From Breviolum minutum Mf 1.05b.01 (lineage: Eukaryota; Sar; Dinophyceae; Suessiales; Symbiodiniaceae), in the NCBI GenBank assembly GCA_000507305.1, contig DF240470.1, positions 52,031 to 116,030 of the forward strand: a DNA stretch of 64,000 nucleotides, read 5' to 3'. Every line of letters begins with the position of its first letter. Positions within the stretch are counted from its first letter, which is position 1. Below are positions 1-9,988 of this stretch, piece after piece. Below the pieces are notes generated by a model. It searched no databases. It had not been told where the DNA came from and saw only the letters and a list, made by a program, of their open reading frames with translations. Position numbers and translations under genes: made by a program.

Positions 1-266
1 CCACAAAAGGTGCAAAACATTTTCATGAAACAGCTGCTGACAAACACTGTCAAGTCTTTTTGTTGAGTCGAAACCACTTTGCCTGTCTCGAGCCAAAGGG
101 CCAACACGGGTATTGAAGGTTGTGTCATTTTCTAGATAAAAACTACACATTTGCACATCCAAATTTTCTTCTTCTTTTTCTTTGCGTGCCCCACAGCAAG
201 GAATACTACGACCCCAAGCCTCATCAACGTTGATATGTTCATTAAAGTCCTTTCCTTGTATATCTT
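1..266 (-). CDS. probable second exon, runs off left edge
   Basis: An open frame with no stop from 266 to the window edge, read as EDIQGKDFNEHINVDE and onward, with an acidic KEKEEEN stretch. The acceptor is a strong poly-T tract ending CCAACAG at 267-269. The exon starts in phase 2 and so completes the codon left by the exon at 331-394 (G + AA = Glu). That agreement is the main support. A second frame gives a short hydrophobic peptide followed by a Lys run, which I consider less likely. No family is recognised. Confidence 0.6.
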
Positions 267-330
267 CTGTTGGAAAAAAAAACACGGTAACTACTTGGTT
301 GGCCGTTTGTCCTGCCCAAATTTCATCCAC

Positions 331-394
331 CCAAGCCTGCGTCCTTCATTGAAGCGACGCGATGCGGAGGGCTCCGTTCTTCCTCAGTTGCCAT
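331..394 (-). CDS. probable first exon with start codon
   Basis: Begins with ATG at 394 in a strong context (GCGGCCATGGCA) and reads MATEEERSPPHRVASMKDAGL, 21 codons plus one base, then a GTGGAT donor. The following intron of 64 bp has a poly-T acceptor, and the next exon is in the matching phase. The N-terminus is short and acidic and is not a signal peptide. A competing frame through the same bases is open but lacks a start. This is probably the 5' end of a gene that continues to the left of the window. Confidence 0.55.
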
Positions 395-466
395 GGCCGC
401 GGCTTGCCCTGAGAAGTCCGTAAGCTAAGTTGGAGCACTGCAAGCTTGTCACAACATGTTGCTGGA

Positions 467-718
467 TCACGAATGACGTGTGAAACGCATTTGCACAAAC
501 CTGAGCGGCAACCAACAATTCCAACTTCCCAAGATTTCCCAAGCTCCCACATCAAAACAGAATCCAAGGCACGCCCTGCGCAAGTTCGCCGGAGGCAAGG
601 CCACGTAGACCTGAAGGCCAAAGGAATGTTTCAATTTCTGGTTCAAATCTTCCAATGTCTTTCATGTTTTTTCAGCATTGAAATTCCTTGAGCGCAGCGC
701 CTCTTCTTCGAAGATCGT
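467..718 (-). CDS. probable exon(s), 3' part of an upstream gene
   Basis: The frame ending at a TGA at 467 reads TLEDLNQKLKHSFGLQVYV and continues through PPANLRRACLGF. Just upstream (about 660-715) another frame reads PTIFEEEALRSRNFNAEK. The segments look coding but no clean splice sites join them. The gene would lie upstream of the ATG at 394 and point the same way. Function unknown. Confidence 0.4.
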
Positions 719-779
719 TGGCAGCGGCTTCCTATGGGCCATAAATAGGCCAACAATACGAGGGTCACTTGGAGAAGGG

Positions 780-970
780 ACGGTGTTGTCTGTGAATTAC
801 TTGGCATGGACTGCACCATTTTTTCTCACACAAACCAACTGGCAACAGGCCAAATCCTTTAAATGGAATCATTTGCATGGGAAAACGTTCAAACTGACGC
901 AAATGATCTTGCCACAAGGCACGTGCAATATTCTTAACAAGTTCATTGAAGGCGGTCAGGTAAAACACCA
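780..970 (-). CDS. probable exon
   Basis: Open frame reading YLTAFNELVKNIARALWQDHL, then a basic and hydrophobic stretch ending near EKKWCSPCQ. Helical, amphipathic composition at the start. The frame stays open well beyond chance expectation, but the exact edges are not fixed (possible AG acceptor near 970). Likely part of the same gene as the pieces at 1,030-1,395. No family recognised. Confidence 0.45.
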
Positions 971-1029
971 CTTCTTCTCAACTTACAAAATAAATTGGCT
1001 TTCTGCCTCTGGAACGTATTCATACCGTA

Positions 1030-1112
1030 AGGACGGATGCCCGTCATGTCCGCCGTCTAAGGCCAATGCTTCGTTAAGAACAATTCGCCAGCCTGGGTGT
1101 AACCAAAATCTT
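1030..1112 (-). CDS. probable exon
   Basis: Reads FWLHPGWRIVLNEALALDGG then HDGHPSLR, followed by a GTATGA donor inside TTACGGTATGAA. The acceptor is probably the AG just before ATTTTGGTT. The exon lies between two other minus-strand open segments at similar spacing. Function unknown. Confidence 0.5.
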
Positions 1113-1229
1113 AGAATCAATGAAGACATCAAAGGTGAATCATATTTGGCATGTTTAGTTATGCAAATATATTTTTGTATACACGTATACATGGCAAATG
1201 CTTTTGTTAACTGCATGTGTATTGTACAA

Positions 1230-1395
1230 CTGGCACAAATGTTGGCTGGAAGGTGATTGTGAGAACAGGCTTCTAGAATCGGAAAAAACCGATAGCGCAA
1301 GAGTTCCACGGCCCTGACTTCGGCCGCCGTTTTGGCATCCTCCACTGGCCAATTGCCATGCTCTGAGTGAACTTTGCCTCGGGGTTGATGAACTT
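1230..1395 (-). CDS. probable exon
   Basis: The frame reads VHQPRGKVHSEHGNWPVEDA then KTAAEVRAVELLRYRFFPIL. It is in-frame open for more than 50 codons and its middle has a clear helical pattern. Below about 1,230 it dissolves into TA-rich DNA (codons for YTCIQKYICI) that is probably intron. Edges approximate, family unknown. Confidence 0.5.
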
Positions 1396-1637
1396 AAACG
1401 GAAAATGGTGGGACAATGGGTCAAGTCAATCAATGGGATTGGAATTGTGCCGGTCTGGGTCACATCACATCCAAAGAACCAAACAAACGAAAACAAAATC
1501 AAAAGCCAAAAAACCCAACCCAATTCAAAAATAGTTCAAAAGAAACACAAAAGAAAACATGGAAAAAACACATCATGCACACACAAAGAACAAAGCAGGA
1601 AAAAGTCTTCATTTTGTCCAGGCTGCACTTGAGACGC

Positions 1638-1870
1638 TCAACCTCGGCCAGGGTTTTGACCGCTGGCCATGCAATGCTCAGAGCTATGAAAGAAATCTAT
1701 CCATTGAACCCTGACCCATTGGGACTGCGGGCCTTTTGGAATTTTCGAGTAAAAACAGATCAAAGGAATGGAAGGCAACATGCACATATCAACTACTTGA
1801 GTCCGCAACTGCCTCGATCTTGCAGGTCTGTTGGGACACCTGCCCAGGCATTTTCGTGACATCCACTCAT
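1638..1870 (-). CDS. probable exon(s)
   Basis: Two good segments in one frame: CPNRPARSRQLRTQ near 1,805-1,850, and KGPQSQWVRVQWIDFF to SGQNPGRG near 1,640-1,740. The bases between them may be intron. Basic, no membrane segment. No family match recalled. Confidence 0.35.
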
Positions 1871-2055
1871 GACAAGAAAAAGAAAACAAGGGAAGGCCAC
1901 GAGCACTGGCAAATGAGAAAAACACATTCGAGTCCAAAATGTGATTCGCGTTTGTGAAATCTATGAACTGGCTAGGGTGAGAAATCAGCCTTAGACCACT
2001 TATCAAAGTTTCACTTCAACTGAACAGAAACATACAACTTTTCTCCTCAATCGAA

Positions 2056-2286
2056 TCAACATTGGCTCGGCAACAAACCTTCCGGCCTTTGCAGGAAACA
2101 CAGACTTACAAAAAGGGTATACACGGAGTGAGCTAACTTCTTCATTTCATATCCTGCATAGCTGCATGACAATGATCCAAAGTGGCCTTGGGCTGTGCAT
2201 GGCCTGAATCCAAAGGCAAACCCAGTGATTGCTGCTTGAATACCTCTCCAATGAACTGAGAACCCGACGGCGCCGCCAAGTCCCAT
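2056..2286 (-). CDS. possible exon, Gly-rich
   Basis: Open frame MGLGGAVGFSVHWRGIQAA then ITGFAFGFRPCTAQGHFG. Gly/Phe-rich and hydrophobic, perhaps a membrane-associated segment. Splice sites are not clear, so this may be chance. Confidence 0.3.
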   Translation of the reverse strand: MGLGGAVGFSVHWRGIQAAITGFAFGFRPCTAQGHFGSLSCSYAGYEMKKLAHSVYTLFVSLCFLQRPEGLLPSQC

Positions 2287-3252
2287 TCTTTGGCTTCACA
2301 CACATGATGTGGCTAGCTAAGATTTTTAGATATATTCAAATGTCTAGATTCTAGATGTCATGTTGTATTTTCAAATCCATCAGAAAGCATTGTTGTGTTT
2401 GTGAAGTGTTTTGTTGCATTTGCAAGTCCCAATTTATGCTCGGTTCACAAAGGGAAATCTGAAGATGGATAAAATGACAAGACTCCTGTTCCTTTGCCAA
2501 TCAACATCGATATATTGGATTGCAGTGCATGCAAGAAGAATCATGTGTCATATATCACCACGTCTAGGCTGTATGTTTTTGAGAGATATGTGCACGCACC
2601 TCAGGGCAGTTTGGTGCTAAGAGCCAATGAAATCAATGAAACGATCAAGCCAGAACTCGATCTTCAATCCAGGTTTGCTGCAACACCTTTTCCATCTTTG
2701 GAGGTGCCCACCATTACAAATCAAGTATCAAGATTTCAAGTAGCTAAGTAAAGAAACATGCAAATTGACTATGTAGAAAACCTGCATGCAACTATCTGTA
2801 TGGCAAAGCTGTTCAAAAATCAACCATTCCAAAGCACATGGAATCAGATTCTGCGACATTTTTGGCTTCAACCAACTGCTGCGCAAAGCTGCAAAGCCAA
2901 AGCAGAAGCGCCTCTGTGGAGAGATGGACAGGCGAAGTAGAAATCGAACACCCATTTCTTTGACTCGTCATTTTGCATACTCTACTACGCAGTACGTAAA
3001 ATATTTGTGTGTGTGAACTAGTGCACTGCATACCTCCGTATGAAGTACTCCTTATTACGTTTGTATTTACTTGTGTGGACATATTAATACGAATAGTCAT
3101 AGTCTGTCATGGTCTCATAGACACAGAAAGGATTGACTAAGGTCATGCATGGAAGACCATCATACAAAAAGGGCTATCAAAAAAGATCCTCACGAGTATG
3201 TACAAATATGAAAACACCAGAAGCCATGCCTCCTGCATGCGGTGTTTCCGCA

Positions 3253-3456
3253 TCAGAGATGATGTCCAACACCTGCTTGCAAAGGTTGTAATAAGGCACT
3301 CAGGAAGCAGAATTCACTGCTACGAGTCAACTCCCTTTCACCTGATGCACCTAAGAATATGTCACAGGTATGAGGTTGTATCTTCTGCAGTCCCAAGCCT
3401 ACTGTTGTCTTCTGATCTGATGCGCTGTCGTCACGTTTCATTCCGCATTTTTCCAT
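3253..3456 (-). CDS. probable exon
   Basis: The frame reads MEKCGMKRDDSASDQKTTVG and continues through PHTCDIFLGASGERELTRSS. Polar, soluble-protein composition with a stop at 3,253. It could be a terminal exon or be cut by an internal donor. The plus-strand frame over the same bases is less protein-like. Function unknown. Confidence 0.45.
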   Translation of the reverse strand: MEKCGMKRDDSASDQKTTVGLGLQKIQPHTCDIFLGASGERELTRSSEFCFLSALLQPLQAGVGHHL

Positions 3457-3634
3457 CTAAACATTTTCAAAATGACCTCCATTTAAAGCGCGCCTTCAAG
3501 CAGTAGAGGAACGCATCTTCACTTTGGGCAGGATGCCGCCTTTCAACCAAATTTCCAAGCCAAACTGCACTGGGAATCGCAGTCTTCAAGAATCTCAGAT
3601 CCTCCGAAATGCACAAAAATGCACAGGTTTCACC

Positions 3635-3742
3635 CGGTTCCTCGGTTTCCCCTTCGGCCTTGAGGGTGCAGTGCTAGCGCCAGCGGCTTTGGCTAGACTC
3701 TGTGTCTGGATGAACTCCACCTGCGTGGCGCGGACTGGAGAC
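3635..3742 (-). CDS. well-bounded exon
   Basis: Acceptor TTCCTAG|G at 3,743 and donor CCGG|GTGAAA at 3,634. The frame reads SPVRATQVEFIQTQSLAKAA and then a basic tail, PSRPKGKPRN. 108 bp with no stop. Ala/Pro/Lys-rich, suggesting a flexible basic linker. It lies 100 bp below a stop codon at 3,843, so either that stop is not used or this belongs to another gene. Confidence 0.55.
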
Positions 3743-3842
3743 CTAGGAACCTATCACAAAAACCGCACTGAAAACACGAAAGTGATTTCATTGTGTTCTT
3801 TTTTCCAAATCACTTTTCTGTTCGCATCCTTTTCTCTTCTTT

Positions 3843-4009
3843 TCACTTCACATCCCACAGAGTTACATCATCCAGCAGCTGCTGCATGCCAGGAGACATC
3901 CCCAGACATCCCAAAGGATCAACGGTATGGGAAAGATCGTCTGTATCCCACAACGCGATGATGTAGTTAACCCTAAATGTGAATTTCAGTGTGAAACTTC
4001 GTTGGAAGC
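3843..4009 (-). CDS. probable exon, possibly terminal
   Basis: Acceptor AAAG|G at 4,010. The frame runs through FTFRVNYIIALWDTDDLSHT to LLDDVTLWDVK and a TGA at 3,843. A GTAACT inside the last codons could be a donor instead, which would make this an internal exon. 55 codons. No family recognised. Confidence 0.5.
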
Positions 4010-4920
4010 CTTTCTACTGATGTCAAGCATTGCCACACCCGTTGTCCTTTGGGGCTATCCAAACGCCCTAAGGGCTGGAGGTTTGAACATGCTCAAAAGC
4101 CAGCACGCATCCGCACACACCGCAGCGAATGCGTGTTCAATGAATTTGGTCATTGATTCATCCATCCCAAGCCAAAACACCCTCGTTGGGATGGCCAAAC
4201 ACTGATGGCTTTACGTCAAATTCAGCACATGCAGGCCACATCATGTCGCACAGGGTCCACATATTCGATGGTGAAGAGACAAGCCGAGCCATGAATTTTT
4301 CAAAATTTGCCACAGGGAGTGTATAATCTCAAAGAATGAAAACACTTCCCAATAGTCAACTTCAGCATAAAAAAAGCAAACGCGGTCTCAAGGGCCAAGG
4401 GCAGTGCTATTCAAAATTTCTCTCCTTGGTGAAGCAAACGAGAAAATACGTGGCACCTACCAACACTAAGAAGGACCGTTAAAATCTGATAACCTAAGAA
4501 GCTGCTTCCCAGAATGCTCGTTTAATCTATGTATATCTATGTTAATCTTGGCGTAGCATTGCACTCCCTCTACTGCCTGTTTGCTGCAAGGTTGACAGAT
4601 AGACTTTCATTACCTACTGCCTACGAAACTGAACAAGTGAAAGGTTGTTACCACCATGGCAAAGAACCCTGTGCCGGGTGATCTGTCGAATTCTCTCGGA
4701 ACGTAGGCACAAGAGACGTTTCAAATTTGCACCTGGGACTCAGAATCACTATTAAGTAGCAGGAATTCTCATCTACGGAGGAATTTTGTACGAGCAATTT
4801 TGTTTTCAAAGGCATGGCTGATCTTGAACCGCCTCAACCTTCCGGTGCTGCAGTCGGTTAAAGGGCACCCTTCACTGCCCTTCACTGCCTTCACTCATCA
4901 CACCCATGGTGACATTGTGC
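4010..4920. other. no gene recognised
   Basis: I see no convincing exon on either strand here. The stretch contains short open frames, a slightly TA-rich part near 4,530-4,560, and a CTTCACTGCC doublet near 4,870. It may be intron or intergenic. Confidence 0.4.
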
Positions 4921-4922
4921 AC

Positions 4923-5219
4923 TCAGGCGCGTAGGCTTTTGCGCATGGCCAAGTTCTGAGCGCAACAAGATTCATGGCCATGATCATCATGATCGAGGAT
5001 GTGCCAAAAAAACATCAAAAAAAAAACCCTAAACTCTAAACTTTCAGACTCATGGACTATCATGGGCTCATAGCTGCTCGAAATGTTTGCATGTGTCTTC
5101 TCCCAAGCCCCCTCCTGCAGGAAGATGGTGAGCTCCGAACCCATGGAGTTTGACGCCTCAAGGCTAGAGCAGTTTCGGGTGAAGCACATCACTTTCCATG
5201 GTTTCAACATTTTCTTCAT
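4923..5219 (-). CDS. probable exon
   Basis: The frame starts at an ATG at 5,219 (MKKMLKPWKVMCFTRN) and continues through SSLEASNSMGSELTIFLQEG to SSSYEPMIVHES. The first 55 codons look coding. Below about 5,050 the sequence becomes a poly-A/T-rich run and is probably intron. The ATG may be a true start or internal. Confidence 0.45.
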   Translation of the reverse strand: MKKMLKPWKVMCFTRNCSSLEASNSMGSELTIFLQEGAWEKTHANISSSYEPMIVHESESLEFRVFFLMFFWHILDHDDHGHESCCAQNLAMRKSLRA

Positions 5220-5501
5220 GTTTCAACTTCTTTTCAATGAGTCTCGAATCAGATTCTGTATATTGATCATATATTTATATAATTCATATTATTCTATATT
5301 AGATGCATTAGAATGCATTCATTGAATTCATAATATTCTCAGTCTTGCCCTGGAGCCTCGGAAGAGAATGATCTCAACGGAGCAGATGGAAGCTCCGCCA
5401 CCTGGAACTTAAGTTCTGAATCCCAAACTGACTGCATTGTTTCACGTGGTTTCTGCTTTGTGTCGCGCTTAAAATACAAAATACTTGGTCACATGGTCCC
5501 A

Positions 5502-5600
5502 CCTTCTGCTTCTGGATTGGTGCATTCTCCTTCTCTTGGGAGTTTTTCAATGTATCCTTCGCAAGAAGCACCATGACGAGTAGGAATTCCATAAATTGCA
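5502..5600 (-). CDS. possible exon in copy 1 (frame unresolved)
   Basis: Two frames stay open: YMLILFDAVMEKRQFHAIYG and MEFLLVMVLLAKDTLKNSQE. The second ends KENAPIQKQK before a GTGGGA donor. Duplicate homology ends exactly at the CAGAAGG of this segment, so the left duplication boundary falls at or next to an exon edge. The counterpart in copy 2 is 7,585-7,683. Confidence 0.35.
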
Positions 5601-5719
5601 TGAAATTGTCTTTTTTCCATTACAGCGTCGAACAGTATCAACATGTATCGCGGATATGTTGCCTCTTGGCAAAACGTAGTCTGAATACTCAAGAACCGAA
5701 CATGATTTCAACATCTCAG

Positions 5720-5800
5720 GCAGCTTGAAGATGCTTGAGTCCTTCTTGCTGCCTCCAATGCTTTGTTGGCCAGGTTTATCCAACTTCTGCTTCTTGCATG
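5720..5800 (-). CDS. possible Lys-rich exon in copy 1
   Basis: The frame reads KACKKQKLDKPGQQSIGGSK then KDSSIFKLPEM. An AG|G acceptor is possible at GATGAAG|G near 5,800. The composition matches the other exons of this block. Copy 2 counterpart: 7,803-7,883. Confidence 0.4.
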
Positions 5801-5926
5801 CCTTCATCAGAGATGATCCATACGGCCATGTTGCACATGTTGCAAGAATGCTACATGACATTTTGCAAACTAAGAATAAAGCAAACAAAACAATGAAAAA
5901 CACATGTCACATGCCTTCTCCAACAC

Positions 5927-6004
5927 CTGCTGAGTCTTTGTCTTGGATGGCTCGCTATTGGATACTTCAGGGAACTTTTTCTGCAAATCCTTCTGTCTTT
6001 CAGC
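5927..6004 (-). CDS. well-bounded exon C, copy 1
   Basis: Exactly 26 codons in phase 0 between acceptor CGTGAG|G and donor CAGCAG|GTGTTG. Reads AERQKDLQKKFPEVSNSEPS then KTKTQQ. Highly charged and probably helical; the other two frames look poor or contain stops. Part of the duplicated block. Copy 2 carries the same exon at 8,001-8,078. Confidence 0.6.
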
Positions 6005-6337
6005 CTCACGATTCAACAATCATGGCCAAATATACATGGTTGGGGTGAGGGCAGATGCATTGACAATGTATGAAACGTGCATAGATTATATATGACATAT
6101 GATATGATAAATAATACATGATACGTGATATATGATATATGATAAATGATATATGATATATTCATGTGCATGAATCTATCTCGGATAGTCATACCAGATG
6201 TATGTATACTCTCTTGAGTGAATACAGGAAGAAGAGATTTGAGGAAAATGCCAGGGTCAACCCCTTCGTCTCCCCATGTCCAAAAACTTGTTGCAGAACA
6301 AACACACTGTGAACAAATCTCTGTCACCTCACTCAAC

Positions 6338-6425
6338 CTTCAGTGTGCCCCAGTTGAAAAAGGAGTGCCTTCTGCGGTTTCATCTTCTCTGGCTGCATCT
6401 TTGAAGATGGCTGAATCGGTTGGGG
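6338..6425 (-). CDS. possible exon B, copy 1 (frame unresolved)
   Basis: Acceptor CGTACAG| and donor GAAG|GTTGAG bound 88 bp that are open in more than one frame. One reads PQPIQPSSKMQPEKMKPQKA and another PTDSAIFKDAAREDETAEG. The only copy difference close by is a C/T change at the acceptor side, so the copies do not settle the frame. Confidence 0.4.
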
Positions 6426-6793
6426 CTGTACGCACTTGAGGCTATCCGAGATCGGACAAGGCGAAGTGACGCTGTCCAAATGAGCACCCTTTCTTTTCTG
6501 CGGAACTGCCTGTTACATGAACACAGAATCAAAGAAACATGCGACATCATGCACCATGGAAGACTAACATTCGAAGGACTCATCAAGCTATCGTTAAATT
6601 GGAATATCAATAGAGGGGCCCGTACAAGGGAACCGAAACCCACTATGTCACTATGCCACTAAGCTAGCCGTTGAACATGCTAATTTGAAACGTTGTTGCT
6701 TCCACTTCAACATTCAGCTCTGGCATATCCTAGGGATCACGACGAGAAATTCAACAAAACTGCTTCCTTTATCATCTGGATTCTATTCCACAC

Positions 6794-6947
6794 CCTGAAC
6801 TACCCAAGCCTTCTCTTCATCTTGCAGAATCTTAGGCTGGCTCTTCTTTTTTGGTACCAGCGTTTGTTTCTCAACAGCCTTTTTCTCATCAAAAGTCTTT
6901 GGCATCACCTGTTTCAAAGTTGCATCTTCATAAGGAAAGAACTCGCT
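6794..6947 (-). CDS. well-bounded exon A, copy 1
   Basis: 51 codons plus one base between AG|A and the donor CAGG|GTGTGG. Reads SEFFPYEDATLKQVMPKTFD, then EKKAVEKQTLVPKKKSQPKI and LQDEEKAWVVQ. Very Lys/Glu-rich, with no other frame of comparable quality. The translated segment is identical in copy 2 (8,864-9,017). This suggests a recent duplication or homogenisation. Confidence 0.6.
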
Positions 6948-7059
6948 CTGCATTTCAGAAATCAACATCTAAAGTTCTCAGGATCAAAATCAACAACAAA
7001 ACTACAGGCAGTCCTTCAAAGGTGCAACATGTGCCAACCAACAAGATAGAAAATAGAGC

Positions 7060-7135
7060 CTCTTGATTTGACTCTTTTGGATCAGCGCCGTCTTTTGCCT
7101 GCCCAATGCTCAATCTGAAGCCAAACATGAGAGCG
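7060..7135 (-). CDS. possible exon in copy 1
   Basis: The frame reads RLSIGQAKDGADPKESNQEA then LFSILL, before a GTTGGC donor. The acceptor is not certain; TTCAG near 7,117 is the best candidate but would shorten it. Matching sequence lies in copy 2 near 9,131-9,206. Confidence 0.4.
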
Positions 7136-7287
7136 ATCCATTCACACGCATTCCAAGCATTTTAAGACAAATGTATACAAATGTAAGAAAAACAGCTGCA
7201 CCATTCTCAAACAGCTCAGCAAATCCTCGCAGTTCAAGAGTTCCATTTCTATACTCCTTTCTCATACTGTGATGTCGACCATGATCA

Positions 7288-7398
7288 TCCGTAAATGGCC
7301 TTTTCTATGAGGCTCTTGAAGTGCTGCGGACTTGGCCGTGGAGTTCTTTCCAACTGCGATCGCAGCTGAACTTCCTTCAAATCCGCTACCTTCACCAT
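7288..7398 (-). CDS. possible 5' exon of copy 1, altered in copy 2
   Basis: Two frames are open. One begins with ATG at 7,398 in good context and reads MVKVADLKEVQLRSQLERTP, ending in TGA. The other reads SSAAIAVGKNSTAKSAALQE and runs on past 7,288 to a GTATGA donor near 7,272. I favour the second because it ends at a donor, but cannot exclude a first exon. In copy 2 about 48 net bases covering the ATG and the first part are missing. Confidence 0.4.
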
Positions 7399-8000
7399 GA
7401 TTTTTCATCACAATGTTGCAATGTTCAAATAAATTCAACGACGTTTAAGTTCTTCCATTTTGTTCACGTGGGTTTGTGCACTCAAAAAAGAATGACCCAT
7501 GATGACCCGTTCGCAAGCCAATCCTAAGCTACGATTTGACTCTTCGAAAAACTGATTTTGTGACTCCTGACGAATTTCTAAGTGCCTTCTGCTTCTGGAT
7601 TGGTGCATTCTCCTTCTCTTGGGAGTTTTTCAATGTATCCTTCGCAAGAAGCACCATGACGAGTAGGAATTCCATAAATTGCATGCAATTGTCCTTTTTC
7701 CATTACAGCGTCGAACAGTATCAACATGTATCGCGGATATGTTGCCTCTTGGCAAAACGTAGTCTGAATACCCAAGAACCGAACATGATTTCAACATCTC
7801 AGGCAGCTTGAAGATGCTTGAGTCCTTCTTGCTGCCTCCAATGCTTTGTTGGCCAGGTTTATCCAACTTCTGCTTCTTGCATGCCTTCATCAGAGATGAT
7901 CCATACGGCCATGTTGCAAGAATGCTACATGACATTCTGCAAACTAAGAATAAAGCAAACAAAACAATGAAAAACACATGTCACATGCCTTCTCCAACAC

Positions 8001-8078
8001 CTGCTGAGTCTTTGTCTTGGATGGCTCGCTATTGGATACTTCAGGGAACTTTTTCTGCAAATCCTTCTGTCTTTCAGC
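8001..8078 (-). CDS. exon C, copy 2
   Basis: Same 26-codon, phase-0 exon as 5,927-6,004 (AERQKDLQKKF at the start, KTKTQQ at the end) with the same acceptor and donor. No sense change is visible between the copies. Confidence 0.55.
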
Positions 8079-8863
8079 CTCACGATTCAACAATCATGGC
8101 CAAATATACATGGTTGGGGTGAGGGCAGATGCATTGACAATGTATGAAACGTGCATAGATTATATATGACATATGATATGATAAATAATACGTGATACGT
8201 GATATATGATATATGATAAATGATATCTGATATATTCATGTGCATGAATCTATCTCGGATAGTCATACCAGATGTATACTCTCTTGAGTGAATACAGGAA
8301 GAAGAGATTTGAGGAAAATGCCAGGGTCAACCCCTTCATCTCCCAATGTCCAAAGACTTGTTGCAGAACAAACACACTGTGAACAAATCTCTGTCACCTC
8401 ACTCAACCTTCAGTGTGCCCCAGTTGAAAAAGGAGTGCCTTCTGCGGTTTCATCTTCTCTGGCTGCATCTTTGAAGATGGCTGAATCGGTTGGGGCTGTA
8501 TGCACTTGAGGCTATCCGAGATCGGACAAGGCGAAGTGACGCTGTCCAAATGAGCACCCTTTCTTTTCTGCGGAACTGCCTGTTACATGAACACAGAATC
8601 AAAGAAACATGCGACATCATGCACCATGGAAGACTAACATTCGAAGGACTCATCAAGCTATCGTTAAATTGGAATATCAATAGAGGGGCCCGTACAAGGG
8701 AACCGAAACCCACTATGTCACTATGCCACTAAGCTAGCCGTTGAACATGCTAATTTGAAACGTTGTTGCTTCCACTTAAACGTTCAACTCTGTCATATCC
8801 TAGCGAACACGACGAGAAATTCAACAAAACTGCTTCCTTTATCATCTGGATTCTATTCCACAC

Positions 8864-9017
8864 CCTGAACTACCCAAGCCTTCTCTTCATCTTGCAGAAT
8901 CTTAGGCTGGCTCTTCTTTTTTGGTACCAGCGTTTGTTTCTCAACAGCCTTTTTCTCATCAAAAGTCTTTGGCATCACCTGTTTCAAAGTTGCATCTTCA
9001 TAAGGAAAGAACTCGCT
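8864..9017 (-). CDS. exon A, copy 2
   Basis: Second copy of the Lys/Glu-rich exon at 6,794-6,947, with identical translation and splice edges. If both copies belong to one transcript the protein would hold an internal repeat. If not, one of them may be a truncated gene copy. Confidence 0.55.
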
Positions 9018-9520
9018 CTGCATTTCAGAAATCAACATCTAAAGTTCTCAGGATCAAAATCAACAACAAAACTACAGGCAGTCCTTCAAAGGTGCAAACA
9101 TGTGCCAACCAACAAGATAGAAAATAGAGCCTCTTGATTTGACTCTTTTGGATCAGCGCCGTCTTTTGCCTGCCCAATGCTCAATCTGAAGCCAAACATG
9201 AGAGCGATCCATTCACACGTATTCCAAGCTTTTTAAGACAAATGTATACAAATGATATACAAATTTAAGAAAAACAGCTGCACCATTCTCAAACAGCTCA
9301 ACAAATCCTCGCAGTTCAAGAGCTACATTTCTATACTCCTTTCTCATACTGTGATGTCGACCATGATCATCCGTGAATGGCCTTTTCTACGAGGCTCTTG
9401 AAGTGCTGCGGACTTGGCCGTGGAGTTCTTTCCAACTGCGATCGCAGCGAAACAATGTTCAAACAAATCTCACCACGTCAAAGTTCTTCCATTTTGTCCA
9501 CATGTGTGGCTCCCATGGGT

Positions 9521-9637
9521 TCATGCACTCATAGAACATGATCCAGAAGCTTCATTCCGCTCGTAATCAACAATGGGAATCTCCCCTAAGATTTGGCGGA
9601 TTTGAGCTTGTAAAGAAGTGATGACAAGTGCATGTAT
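9521..9637 (-). CDS. probable terminal exon
   Basis: 38 codons and a TGA, starting at a CCTAG| acceptor in phase 0. Reads HALVITSLQAQIRQILGEIP then IVDYERNEASGSCSMSA. Soluble and helical at first. It sits at the right end of duplication copy 2. The matching place in copy 1 (7,460-7,490) is shortened, so only one copy keeps this end. Confidence 0.55.
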   Translation of the reverse strand: MHALVITSLQAQIRQILGEIPIVDYERNEASGSCSMSA

Positions 9638-9988
9638 CTAGGCTGAGTTGGTCACCAAAATACGGCAACAGACTTTCAGTAAATGAGTTTCAATGCGAAA
9701 TCTCACAAGTGCCTTGTCCAACATTGCCATGCTGATCCGTGGGGGCTTCTTGTGACCTTGTTCCTGACTGCAAAACGTCTATATTATAACACATCAGTTT
9801 TGACCAAATGAAGTATCAACTCGTCCATGACTTGCACACAAGGAGCAAGTCTCAACATGTAGCTGCTGCGATGATGCTGAATAAATATAGGACTTGGCAA
9901 ACGTCTGAGTCTACTTAGAAATCACTGCAATGCCCTGCCTTCCACGAAGACATTGGATAAAGCGCCCTGAGGGAAATCGCCCTGGGCA

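Larger units (their letters stand above)
5502..7490. repeat. tandem segmental duplication, copy 1
   Basis: Nearly identical to 7,585-9,535. The offset is 2,083 at the left end, drops to 2,074 (9-bp indel near 5,832) and 2,070 (4-bp indel near 6,200), and returns to 2,082 through a 1-bp and an 11-bp insertion in copy 2. Most of the segment differs only by scattered single bases. It carries at least three exon candidates on the minus strand and a TATGATA-type simple tract at 6,085-6,165. About 95 bp separate it from copy 2. Confidence 0.9.
7585..9535. repeat. tandem segmental duplication, copy 2
   Basis: Right-hand copy of 5,502-7,490. Differences from copy 1: a 9-bp deletion near 7,913, a 4-bp deletion near 8,274, an 11-bp insertion near 9,253, and a replacement near 9,448-9,452 that removes about 48 bp. 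There is also a cluster of about eight substitutions at 8,778-8,812. Otherwise the copies agree closely. The right end extends to the exon that stops at 9,521. Confidence 0.9.

Noticed and set aside
7288-7398. AIAVGKNSTAK as a possible P-loop.
   Set aside because: It lacks the Gly five residues before GK that defines the Walker A motif.
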